From positions 1-64,000 of IMG/VR virus record IMGVR_UViG_3300040751_002080: a stretch of 64,000 nucleotides of DNA. The stretch is one strand, 5' to 3'. Below, piece by piece: positions 41,912 through 49,941 of the stretch. Position numbers and translations under genes: made by a program. How positions within the stretch are numbered: the first letter of the stretch is position 1; each line of letters starts with the position of its first letter. The notes beneath the pieces are model-generated. The model had not been told where the DNA came from, made no database searches, and saw only the letters and a list, made by a program, of their open reading frames with translations. This stretch comes from a virus.

Positions 41912-42970
41912 ATGAAGATATTCATAGACGGTGAACAAATATCTCAACAGTGGATCAGTGACTATACGTTAAGTAGTCCTGTAGATTGCTATAGTGATAA
42001 ACCCGACTGGGAACAAAATGTACTAAAACTGTTGCACAACTGGTATTCAAATTCTGGATACAGCTACGGTTATAGAGGCGATAAGTTTTTAAATCTTAGT
42101 ACAAGCGGCACAACCGGATTTCCACAACATATTGGTCATTCAAGAGAAACTATCGAACAAGTTGTTGATTCTAATATTAAAATACTAGGGTTAGATAAAA
42201 ATAGTAAAATATTAAGTTACTATTCACCTCGTGGTATTGCGTTTAGTGTGCTAAGTGTGTATCTTGCATTGAAACTAGATTGCGAACTATACATTGAAAC
42301 ATTCAAAGGCATTGACTATATAAATCGTGTACACGAAATACGTCCAACACACACATTGTTATTGCCTAATGTTTGGAAAACATTATACACACACGACAAA
42401 TGGAAAACACTAGATTATAGTAGTTTACAAACTGTTATTACAGGTAGTGACTTTACACCAATAGGAATGTTAGACGAACTACGTGAACACAATCCAGACA
42501 AAGTATACAATGTATATGGCAGTACTGAAGTGCCTCCTATAGTATTGTACAGTGAAGAAGAAAACACATACACAATAGACAGTATTGTTCCTGGAGCAGA
42601 AGTAGATATTGTAAATGGACAGATTGCTTGTAAATGGAGTAGCCAATCAGACATCTGGATAAGTGGCGATTGTGTTGAAGGAGATAGGAATCGGTTTACA
42701 CTAAATGGGCGTGTTCCAAATATGTTTAAACAAAATACAGTACGTGTGTATCCCGAACAAATAGAAAAAGCGGCGGTTGCAGCTGGAGCAGAACTTGCAC
42801 TGTGTCAACAAGTTAAAAATCAGTGTGTGTTACACTATACAGGCAATATAAATGATTTAAAAACATTTAACGACACTTACAAATATATTCCAAGATTTAG
42901 ACTACGGGCAGTAGATCATATTGCAGTAGATGACAATCTTAAAAAGATTATAAGGACACAAACATTTTGA
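41912..42970 (+). CDS. Compact AMP-forming acyl ligase (ANL superfamily)
   Basis: The 352-residue protein has the adenylate-forming motifs in order: STSGTTGFPQ at 63-72 (core P-loop), VYGSTEVPP near residue 206 (A5-type), SGDCVEGD near 252 and GRVPNMFK (A7/A8), and LKKIIR at the C-terminus with the catalytic-type Lys. Family members activate a carboxylic acid with ATP to acyl-AMP and pass it to CoA, a carrier or an amine. It is only about 350 residues against 500-600, having lost most of the N-terminal lobe. No acyl-carrier gene is seen. The halogenase start overlaps its stop (TTGA), so the two are coupled: a carboxylate may be activated and halogenated in turn. Confidence 0.85.
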   Translation: MKIFIDGEQISQQWISDYTLSSPVDCYSDKPDWEQNVLKLLHNWYSNSGYSYGYRGDKFLNLSTSGTTGFPQHIGHSRETIEQVVDSNIKILGLDKNSKILSYYSPRGIAFSVLSVYLALKLDCELYIETFKGIDYINRVHEIRPTHTLLLPNVWKTLYTHDKWKTLDYSSLQTVITGSDFTPIGMLDELREHNPDKVYNVYGSTEVPPIVLYSEEENTYTIDSIVPGAEVDIVNGQIACKWSSQSDIWISGDCVEGDRNRFTLNGRVPNMFKQNTVRVYPEQIEKAAVAAGAELALCQQVKNQCVLHYTGNINDLKTFNDTYKYIPRFRLRAVDHIAVDDNLKKIIRTQTF

Positions 42971-44463
42971 GAATAATAGTTTTAGGTGCCGGAACAGCTG
43001 GTGCGATTGCTGCAGGTATCATAAAAAAACGCAGACCTGATATTGAAGTTTTACAAATTCACAGTGAACAAGTTGGTATTATCGGAGTCGGCGAAAGTGT
43101 TACTCCTTATTTAAATCATGCATTCCACGAACTTGGTATGGTTGAAAAAGATTGGATGACTGCAACTGGTAGTATGTACAAACTAGGAAACAAGTTTGAA
43201 GGATGGACAGACGAAGATCATTACTTTGCATTTACATACAACAAGCCTATTGATAAACTTATTAATAATAAACCTATAGACTGGAATGATATCAAAAGTA
43301 TAAACGAAACTGATATTAGACTTACTGACGTATGGTGTGATTTGTACAATCAAGGAATGGTAAACAACTTTAGTGCAAGTTTTAATGATTTGCACAATTC
43401 ATTAGTCGACAATACATTTGATTTTAAGTTACTTGATCGCACTTGTCTCAACTACAGTTATCATATTAATGCAGAAAAACTTGCACCTTACATAAGAAAA
43501 AATATTAATAATAAACTTGGTGTAATAGAAATAGAAGGTAAAGTTGTCAAAGTTAATACCAACGACAACGGTGTACACAGTGTTGAGATGGAAAACGGAG
43601 AAGTATATACGTCCGATTACTGGTTTGATTGCAGTGGATTTAATAGATTACTAATCAACGAACTTGACGATAGCTTTCATACATACGACTATTGTAAAGC
43701 AAATAGTGCAGTAGTAATGCCAATAGAATACACTTCGCAAGACCAACTAACAAATCATACTAGAACTATTTGGTTAGAACAAGGATGGCAGTTTAAAATA
43801 GGATTAACCGAACGTATCGGAACTGGTATTATTTACAGTGATGAATATTTTAGCGATGAAGAAATAAAACAACTATTGTTAGAAAAAGAAAATCATAAAA
43901 ACATCCGTCCACCAAAAATACTAAAATGGACGCCTGGTAGAATGGTCAATCCTGCTATAGATAATGTGTTTAGTATAGGAATGGCAGCAGGATTCTGCGA
44001 GCCAATGGAAGCAAATGCGTTATACATTACAATGGCAACTATTAAAAGAGCATTACACAGTATTAACCAAGACGAAAATAGAAATACATTTAACAAAGTT
44101 ATCAATCATACACTAGACGATACTGCATTTTTTATTGCCGCACATTATACACTTTGTGAAAAAGGTAATAACGCATACTGGAATGATATGCGTGAAATAG
44201 GTATAAAACAAAATCACAAGCAACTATTACTGGAAAAGTACAACGATGTAAAAAATAATATGGAAAGTGCTGTAAATCATTATACAATGTATCCAGATTA
44301 CATGTGGATGGAACTAGCATCGGCATGGTGTAAAGACATTAGTACTTGGAGTAAAAATACAGATCCTAGACTACAGCAGCAAGTTTTAGAATATTTTAGA
44401 AAATCAAAAAGTATCACAACCAATCAATATCCAGAAGAAATGAGGAAGTTTCATAATGTATAG
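42967..44463 (+). CDS. Flavin-dependent tryptophan halogenase-like enzyme
   Basis: The 498-residue protein has GAGTAG at 7-12 (FAD GxGxxG), GVGESVTPYL at 40-49, and YKLGNKFEGW with Lys72 in the position of the catalytic Lys of PrnA-type halogenases. The family WxWxIP motif reads GWQFKIGL here, with Phe and Gly in place of the second Trp and Pro. The TTG start is chosen because it overlaps the preceding stop. Halogenases use FADH2, O2 and chloride or bromide (or iodide) to halogenate aromatic rings. A phage halogenase, VirX1 from a cyanophage, is known and can iodinate; this gene may be related. Coupled with an AMP ligase, which is unusual. Confidence 0.82.
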   Translation: MRIIVLGAGTAGAIAAGIIKKRRPDIEVLQIHSEQVGIIGVGESVTPYLNHAFHELGMVEKDWMTATGSMYKLGNKFEGWTDEDHYFAFTYNKPIDKLINNKPIDWNDIKSINETDIRLTDVWCDLYNQGMVNNFSASFNDLHNSLVDNTFDFKLLDRTCLNYSYHINAEKLAPYIRKNINNKLGVIEIEGKVVKVNTNDNGVHSVEMENGEVYTSDYWFDCSGFNRLLINELDDSFHTYDYCKANSAVVMPIEYTSQDQLTNHTRTIWLEQGWQFKIGLTERIGTGIIYSDEYFSDEEIKQLLLEKENHKNIRPPKILKWTPGRMVNPAIDNVFSIGMAAGFCEPMEANALYITMATIKRALHSINQDENRNTFNKVINHTLDDTAFFIAAHYTLCEKGNNAYWNDMREIGIKQNHKQLLLEKYNDVKNNMESAVNHYTMYPDYMWMELASAWCKDISTWSKNTDPRLQQQVLEYFRKSKSITTNQYPEEMRKFHNV

Positions 44464-45043
44464 ATTTGAAATATACAACGGCACACAAGATTTAACACAA
44501 TGGTATAAGGATGCCGAAGAAAAAGGTTACTATAATAATAGCAACAAAGAGATGCTAGTTGACTGGGTTGAAAAACATGAAGACGCAACACTGTTTTTGT
44601 TGTACTACAATGAACATATTGTAGGCAATAGTGTTGTTCATAGTTTAAAAGAGCTGGGAATACTTGGTAAAAATGCATATCGCATTGGCGCAAGAACTTG
44701 TTTGATTAGAGACAGAATTGACGGTGGCAGAGTTTATGCTCCAGCTAATGGCCCAGTAAATCATCATACTGTGCAAATGTTACTTCCTATATGTATCGAA
44801 CATGTAGGAAGAGACAAGCCTGTGTATATTAGTACACACGAAGGCGGAGTGGGAAGTCAAGACCGTGTACACAAAGTGTGGACATATTTTACAAACAAAC
44901 TAGGCATCACCGGTGACAGCATTGATTTAGAATACAAAGGTGCATTCCAAACTTTTAGACGGATTGATGTTGATAGGATGTATGATTTACTAAAAGAAGC
45001 AAGATGGCCCGAGGCAGAGCAAGCTATTCCACTGTTTAGTTAA
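44456..45043 (+). CDS. Unknown protein, possibly GNAT-like acyltransferase
   Basis: A 195-residue protein without a certain family match. A strand with LFLLYYNEHIVGNSVVHSL, then RIGARTCLIRD, and later PVYISTHEGGVGSQDRVHK and GAFQTFRRIDV are compatible with a GNAT-type mixed alpha/beta fold, but the acetyl-CoA pyrophosphate loop (R/QxxGxG/A) is not clear; GGVGSQ is a poor candidate. It overlaps the halogenase gene by 8 bases and is the last of the plus-strand cassette. The stop codon overlaps the stop of the convergent radical SAM gene. It is likely to process the ligase/halogenase product. Confidence 0.45.
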   Translation: MYRFEIYNGTQDLTQWYKDAEEKGYYNNSNKEMLVDWVEKHEDATLFLLYYNEHIVGNSVVHSLKELGILGKNAYRIGARTCLIRDRIDGGRVYAPANGPVNHHTVQMLLPICIEHVGRDKPVYISTHEGGVGSQDRVHKVWTYFTNKLGITGDSIDLEYKGAFQTFRRIDVDRMYDLLKEARWPEAEQAIPLFS

Positions 45044-46413
45044 ACGTATTTCTTACAAAGTTCAAAAAAGTCTGACATCTCTGGAAAAACTTGTTCATGA
45101 TCTACATTACGTCTACGACCTTGCTCTTCAAAGAAGTTGTGAAAATCTCTACGTCCTTGAATAACTTTATCTAATGGATATTCAGTAGACTCCATGTAAT
45201 CAACAACACGTCTAAACTTTTCATACTCAATAGTACTAAACGCATCTTTGCGATTATCATCTGTATTCTCTTTGATAAACTGCAAATGATCATGCATATA
45301 ACTCATGTAGTTTTTAGGCAGGATATTAATATCGTACTGCAACGGTTCTTTCAAATGCGGTGTGTCAAATCCTAATCGTTGCCATCTGTGCGTTTCTACA
45401 TCATTATATTTTTTGCGCCATTCAAGAATCTTTTCAAGCAATGTACGGAATGTAGTGACACTGAAGATGTTAAATGTAATCATAATAACCATCGGTGCTT
45501 CGCAGTTGCGCATAAAATAATCCAAGTTGCGTTCAAACACTTCAATGTCTAATCCATCACGAATATACTCAGCACGTTTTCCCCAAGTATCAATACTTGT
45601 AAACATTTTAAAACGTCTAATCTTGTTGTTTGTCAACAAGTCATTCACACGGTTTGTAAACTTTTCTAACTGTTTTGGTTTGCCGCCTAAGTTGCTGTTG
45701 CAGTTTAGTTCTAAATCTGGTTTAGGGTCTGCATCCAGCATATCAAATAGTTTATATGTGCTCTGCTGTATTGTAGGCTCGCCGCCTGTAATGCGTAAAA
45801 TATGTAAGTCTTTACTTAACTCTGGCCACCACTTCCAAAATGCATCTAAATACGGATTGTTTTGTTCTTCGAATATTTCAAACCAGTCAATATCACATCT
45901 GTGATTCTTTACGTTTGTGTAAGGCCCGTGTTGCTTGATCTCTTGATGATATCTGCTGCTGGCTTTTGGATGACAATATCCACAGCGGAAGTTACATTCA
46001 TTACCAAACGAGACTTCCAAGTATTCAGGATTAACATCAAACTCTGCGCCGCCTTCTTTAACAGCTTTCAAGCGTTCTTTAAAGAAGATAGTTTGGTTGC
46101 GTTGTTTTCTATCGCTAACATAATCTTTGCCCATTGCTTCAATCTTCCAGCAATAGTTACATCCGCTAGGTTGCTCGCCTTTCATCATAGCAGCACGTTC
46201 TGCTTTTTTCTGTACTGTATTATGAATAGCACTCGGATTAGTTAGAAGTGGCGCTGCATCAATCTTGTGCGGGGCAGGATGATAACAACTGTGTGTCTCT
46301 CCTGTTTGGAAATAAATGTTTGCGTGATACCATTTAGCAAAACAAAACGTAGGAGATATTTCCTGCGTGATTTTATCAATCCGCTTGATTTCTTCGCTTT
46401 CGCTGCGTTCCAT
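45040..46413 (-). CDS. Radical SAM protein with N-terminal twitch-like domain
   Basis: The 457-residue protein is the seventeenth radical SAM protein here and the only one outside the main island. It has a N-terminal FCFAKWYHANIYF (C24) and HSCYHP (C43), which is a variant of the CxxPW/CC pattern, then CNYC (85-88), and SFGNECNFRCGYC (C140, C144, C147), with ITGGEPTIQ. The C-terminal part has ETHRWQRLGFDT and YKLFDML. It is the last gene of the 49888 operon, sharing one base with the glycosyltransferase gene upstream, so it may act on a sugar or glycoconjugate. Confidence 0.88.
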   Translation of the reverse strand: MERSESEEIKRIDKITQEISPTFCFAKWYHANIYFQTGETHSCYHPAPHKIDAAPLLTNPSAIHNTVQKKAERAAMMKGEQPSGCNYCWKIEAMGKDYVSDRKQRNQTIFFKERLKAVKEGGAEFDVNPEYLEVSFGNECNFRCGYCHPKASSRYHQEIKQHGPYTNVKNHRCDIDWFEIFEEQNNPYLDAFWKWWPELSKDLHILRITGGEPTIQQSTYKLFDMLDADPKPDLELNCNSNLGGKPKQLEKFTNRVNDLLTNNKIRRFKMFTSIDTWGKRAEYIRDGLDIEVFERNLDYFMRNCEAPMVIMITFNIFSVTTFRTLLEKILEWRKKYNDVETHRWQRLGFDTPHLKEPLQYDINILPKNYMSYMHDHLQFIKENTDDNRKDAFSTIEYEKFRRVVDYMESTEYPLDKVIQGRRDFHNFFEEQGRRRNVDHEQVFPEMSDFFELCKKYV

Positions 46414-47336
46414 TATTGCTCTCTATCTAAGAATTGTTTGCTGTTATCTCGTGCTGGATTTTGATATACTGTTTTAAAGAATAGACTTTGATTTCCATCA
46501 AGTGGTTCAGAAGCAATGGGCAACTCAAGTTCATCTATTAGCGAATATCCAAGTTCAACAGTACTGGCTTCCATTTGATCTTCATCCATGTCTTTAGTAT
46601 CCCAATACTCATTAAGCCACTCAAAATCACGTACATTTACAAAGTCCCAATCTGTACACATTGTTTTGTACAAGCCTTCTCGTGCGCCGTATATTGCCCA
46701 ACGTCCGTTTTCTACATCTGCGCCTACCATCAGCCAGATATACAACCGATGCAAGTTCTTCCAGTGATTTTTATGGAAGTCTTCTACACTAACACGCATA
46801 CCTTGGTCAAGTGCCATTTTAACACCTTCTCTAAATCCAGCACGCCATGCTTGATGAGGTGTAGCATTATTCATAATAGTACTATATGTACCATTCATCT
46901 GAATATATTGTGTATCCCAACAAAAATCTACTTGTGCATGTGGGTTATTATCAGGCGCATTTTCGTGTGTACGCATGTTCAATACATGCTGTTTAGGCCA
47001 ACACTTGATGCCACCATTTCCGTATGTGAGGTTATTGATAGTATTAAGTGCAGTCCAACTAATGACTTTATTAGTCAAGTCAGTGTTTTCATCAAAGTCC
47101 ATTGTTTGAGACAAAAACTTTTCATCAATAATATTATCGCCGTCTATTGTAATAAACCTATCAGTAGTTGATTTGTTAGCGGCTGCTTTGTGTGCGCTGT
47201 CACTGCCTTTGACACCGTGTACACGTTCAGCCCATGGAACTTTCTTACACAAATCTGCATAGTTTTGTTCTGCATTTGGCTCATCGTAGCTTAGATATAT
47301 AATGTCACAATCTATAACTCTAAAAGTATTAGCCAT
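46413..47336 (-). CDS. Glycosyltransferase-like protein (related to the multi-module protein)
   Basis: A 307-residue protein with CDIIYLSYDEPNAEQNY at the N-terminus, RVHGVKGSDSAHKAA near residues 39-53, TIDGDNIID (DGD motif near residue 67), and YGNGGIKCWPK. This order matches the fourth module of 38503-40146 (ISYQEPNADENF, RVHGVKGIHQAH, VDGDAVV, YGYGGIKLFPK). It therefore looks like a single-module glycosyltransferase (GT-A) of the same family. It has a C-terminal extension of about 40 residues. The gene overlaps its upstream neighbour by 8 bases. Confidence 0.68.
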   Translation of the reverse strand: MANTFRVIDCDIIYLSYDEPNAEQNYADLCKKVPWAERVHGVKGSDSAHKAAANKSTTDRFITIDGDNIIDEKFLSQTMDFDENTDLTNKVISWTALNTINNLTYGNGGIKCWPKQHVLNMRTHENAPDNNPHAQVDFCWDTQYIQMNGTYSTIMNNATPHQAWRAGFREGVKMALDQGMRVSVEDFHKNHWKNLHRLYIWLMVGADVENGRWAIYGAREGLYKTMCTDWDFVNVRDFEWLNEYWDTKDMDEDQMEASTVELGYSLIDELELPIASEPLDGNQSLFFKTVYQNPARDNSKQFLDREQ

Positions 47337-47871
47337 TTATTTCCTCATAATGATATGTATCAAACCTACGCATAGTATATACGGAAACTTCCTCATTGTC
47401 AAACTCAAAATCATTTTCAAATGCAACTTCATCTGAATCAACAAATCTTATCAATCTGTATAGTACATTAGGATCATCTTTTTTGGTTATACTAAAATAA
47501 TAGTTTGAAAGATTTATGTTAACGTTTTTGTCTTTGAGATCTAATAAAAAATCAGAGTCTGCAGATATTCTCCAAACATTTTTTGTATTATCTTTTGAAA
47601 GGATTATCTGCGGGTTGTCTGGAATAGTTGCAGGGATTTGATATAAAAAACTCCACATTAGTTTATCTTCATCAACTTGTGTTTGATTTTTAATATGATA
47701 AGTTTTATCAATAAAATCATATTCAACTTTATAGTCTAATAAACTCCAATGTCCTTCAATAAACTTTTTAACGTCTTCAAAATCGCATTCAATAAACTTG
47801 AATCTATCATCAGATTCTTTTGATATCTTATAGATGTTTCCGTCATCATCAAAACATACAAATCTTTTCAT
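47329..47871 (-). CDS. Protein of unknown function (180 aa)
   Basis: A 180-residue acidic protein without a recognised motif. It starts KRFVCFDDDGNIYKISKE and has alternating strands with Phe, Asp and Glu (FKFIECDFEDVKKFIEGHW; YEYDFIDK-type). An internal two-fold similarity may exist: CFDDDGNIYKIS at the N-terminus and KDNTKNVWRISADSD in the middle. It is probably a beta-rich structural or regulatory phage protein. It follows a glycosyltransferase gene by one base and overlaps the next by 8 bases, so is part of the 49888 operon. Confidence 0.6.
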   Translation of the reverse strand: MKRFVCFDDDGNIYKISKESDDRFKFIECDFEDVKKFIEGHWSLLDYKVEYDFIDKTYHIKNQTQVDEDKLMWSFLYQIPATIPDNPQIILSKDNTKNVWRISADSDFLLDLKDKNVNINLSNYYFSITKKDDPNVLYRLIRFVDSDEVAFENDFEFDNEEVSVYTMRRFDTYHYEEING

Positions 47872-47872
47872 A

Positions 47873-48715
47873 TTATATTCCCAAACACTTTTCGTATTTT
47901 TTCATTAGATTAATATTTAAGAAATCTTTTTCAGTGTAATGAAAAATACCCGACTGTTGATGATTTCCTATTTTTAGCCTCATGTCGCTATCAAAATAAA
48001 CTCCAACTCTATCTTGCCAACGATATGCAAAGTTAACATCCCAACCTTGTATCTTTGGTTTCATATGTGTAAACGTAGGATTTTTAACTTTGCTATTTGT
48101 AATCAAATGTTCAATGTCCATTGTTTTACAAGCAACTGCTGCACTAACATCCATGCTTGGCCGCAATGCAAACTTTTTGCCGTTGCCTGCGGATTTATAA
48201 AACTGTTGCCAGTTATTTGTTATCATTTCAAGCCAAGTATAAAACTCGTGTGCTAAATCTGATTTCTTAAACCAATGGAACCCACTATACAAGTTTGGAA
48301 GATTGTGTGTTTTAAATGCCTTGCGGTAATAGTTATCATCTACTAGTTCTCCGCGATATGTATAAACATTACTAGTATAAAACAGATCGTAGTTTCTTAA
48401 AAAATCAAACCAACTGCTAATATCTTCAAGTATTAACATATCTGTGTCTATTACCACAGTTTCATTATAAGGAATAGCATGATATATTTTCCAACGATTA
48501 CTGATTTTCCAATCTTCGTCTTTGGCGTGATCTCCCCACGGTATTTCTACAATATGATCAAACAAATGTTTGTATTTTGTAGGCACACTTTCATTGGTAA
48601 TAAGACAAATACTAACATCTTTGTTTGTAGCATGAATACTCATTGCTGCTAAACATGCTTGTCTAACATAATCAAAATCACTATTTTGTGCCAACATTGT
48701 AAAGTTATTGGTCAA
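47873..48715 (-). CDS. Glycosyltransferase-like protein (GT-A fold)
   Basis: The 280-residue protein has SICLITNESVP, KISNRWKIYH, and TVVIDTDMLILED, a DTD motif (metal- and sugar-nucleotide-binding) in the usual position after a hydrophobic strand, with FDFLRNYDLF after it. The C-terminus has WDVNFAYRWQDRVG and HYTE (late His often completing the metal site). It resembles GT8-like enzymes. The TTG start follows a GGAGAG ribosome-binding site and overlaps the upstream gene by 11 bases. It has a paralog at 48705-49544. Confidence 0.68.
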   Translation of the reverse strand: MTNNFTMLAQNSDFDYVRQACLAAMSIHATNKDVSICLITNESVPTKYKHLFDHIVEIPWGDHAKDEDWKISNRWKIYHAIPYNETVVIDTDMLILEDISSWFDFLRNYDLFYTSNVYTYRGELVDDNYYRKAFKTHNLPNLYSGFHWFKKSDLAHEFYTWLEMITNNWQQFYKSAGNGKKFALRPSMDVSAAVACKTMDIEHLITNSKVKNPTFTHMKPKIQGWDVNFAYRWQDRVGVYFDSDMRLKIGNHQQSGIFHYTEKDFLNINLMKKYEKCLGI

Positions 48716-49544
48716 TAATTCTCTCCAAACTAAACTTGTTCATCACATGACAGTTACTGCCTTTGAGATTTACACCAGTATATTCTCCAAGTCTTTTATT
48801 TTTTTGTACTAATATTTTTATTTCATCGTCTTTGATATCAACAGCTACATCTTTATCTGTTGCATAAAACTTGGTACCTGGCAAACTTCCAACAAAGTTT
48901 CCTTTTTGATATCCATTCATAATATGTACTGCAATACTAAAAGCAAAATCGTTTCTATATACACTTGTTTTAAACTGATACATATTACGATAATGTATAT
49001 AGTTTTCTTCAATATGTTTGATTAAGTTAAAGAATATTTTATTTTCTTCTGTTTTTCTAAAAAAGAAAACAGTAGCCCAATAAAAATCAATACTAGTATC
49101 ACTTACTTTTTCAAACTCGGGTACTATTGTATGCATACCAATATGTGTAGCATCTTTGTATAGCAAAAGATCTTTTTGCTGTACAAAGCAATTGTTTAAT
49201 AAATCATTGCTAATAATATAATCAGTATCCATTACAATAGTAGAATCATAAGGAGTTAAATCATATGCTGATGCTCTATTTTTATTATTAAACTTTAATG
49301 TTTTATCACTAAAGTCACCATCGGCATATCGCTTGTTAGTACTATTTCTGTTCATATCATTGGAATGAATGACATAATCAAATACATCAACATCATTTGG
49401 ATACATAGATTGAATATCTGTATCTGTAACAATCGAAGTGGGCAAGTCCATATACTTGCTTATGCGTTTAGCAAGGAAAATAGCTTGCTTTACATAATCA
49501 ATCGATTTATTATTACTTGCAAATAACAGTACACCTTTTGTCAT
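48705..49544 (-). CDS. Glycosyltransferase-like protein (GT-A fold)
   Basis: A 279-residue protein with LLFASNNKSIDYVKQAI, TSIVTDTDIQ, and STIVMDTDYIISND, the DTD motif in the same setting as in 47873-48715. The C-terminal part has KNKRLGEYTG and a late HVMNKFS His. It likely transfers a sugar from a nucleotide donor, perhaps onto a virion protein or host glycan. The two proteins share their N-terminal order (SIDYVKQAI versus DFDYVRQAC), so they are tandem paralogs. It overlaps the small gene upstream by 4 bases. Confidence 0.66.
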   Translation of the reverse strand: MTKGVLLFASNNKSIDYVKQAIFLAKRISKYMDLPTSIVTDTDIQSMYPNDVDVFDYVIHSNDMNRNSTNKRYADGDFSDKTLKFNNKNRASAYDLTPYDSTIVMDTDYIISNDLLNNCFVQQKDLLLYKDATHIGMHTIVPEFEKVSDTSIDFYWATVFFFRKTEENKIFFNLIKHIEENYIHYRNMYQFKTSVYRNDFAFSIAVHIMNGYQKGNFVGSLPGTKFYATDKDVAVDIKDDEIKILVQKNKRLGEYTGVNLKGSNCHVMNKFSLERIIDQ

Positions 49545-49888
49545 AGATCCATAATACTTTCAACTGTTCTATTTGTTTTTAACTTGTTGTATTCTGTTAA
49601 GTATTTGTTTGTTGATTGCCAATACACATTTACAAGTTCATTAGCAAAATCTTGTAATGCTTCTATTTCAATGGGTATACTACTATCATCAACTAAAATT
49701 GTTTCAGTCTGATGTAGTGCTAATAAACTTTGACAAAAACTTATAAGATCTTTAGTTACCGAAAACTGGCCGCCATTAAAATAATAAACAAGATTCTCGT
49801 GGTACTGTTCTTTTAGCAATCTTTTTTGATTATTTAATGTAATCATATAGTTGCTAAAATCTAATGCTTTTTCTAAGCGTTCGTCCAT
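49541..49888 (-). CDS. Small protein of unknown function (115 aa), operon leader gene
   Basis: A 115-residue, largely helical protein (RLEKALDFSNYMITLNNQKRL; EIEALQDFANELVNVYW) with a central FNGGQFSVTKDL and a DSSIPIEIE turn. No catalytic motif is visible. The helical, Asn/Gln/Leu-rich make-up suggests a coiled-coil or regulatory protein like others near tail genes of T4-like phages, where small conserved proteins of this size occur. It is the first gene behind the sigma70 promoter at 49912-49940, with an AGGAG ribosome-binding site. Confidence 0.6.
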   Translation of the reverse strand: MDERLEKALDFSNYMITLNNQKRLLKEQYHENLVYYFNGGQFSVTKDLISFCQSLLALHQTETILVDDSSIPIEIEALQDFANELVNVYWQSTNKYLTEYNKLKTNRTVESIMDL

Positions 49889-49911
49889 AAATATCTCCTA
49901 CTTGTAATAGT

Positions 49912-49940
49912 AGTATATATCCATTAGACTAGTTTGTCAA
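49912..49940 (-). promoter_or_regulatory. Sigma70-type promoter of the glycosyltransferase operon
   Basis: Minus-strand TTGACA (49940-49935), a 17-base spacer and TATACT (49917-49912). It precedes the ATG at 49888 with about 23 bases of leader that hold AGGAG, unlike the leaderless promoters of the island. It lies in the 53-base gap between the structural gene at 49942 and this operon. Confidence 0.8.
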
Positions 49941-49941
49941 G

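Noticed and set aside
45038-45052. Small palindrome GTTTAGTTAAAC at the convergent stops as a terminator
   Set aside because: Only five pairs with no T-run; more likely a result of overlapping stop codons.
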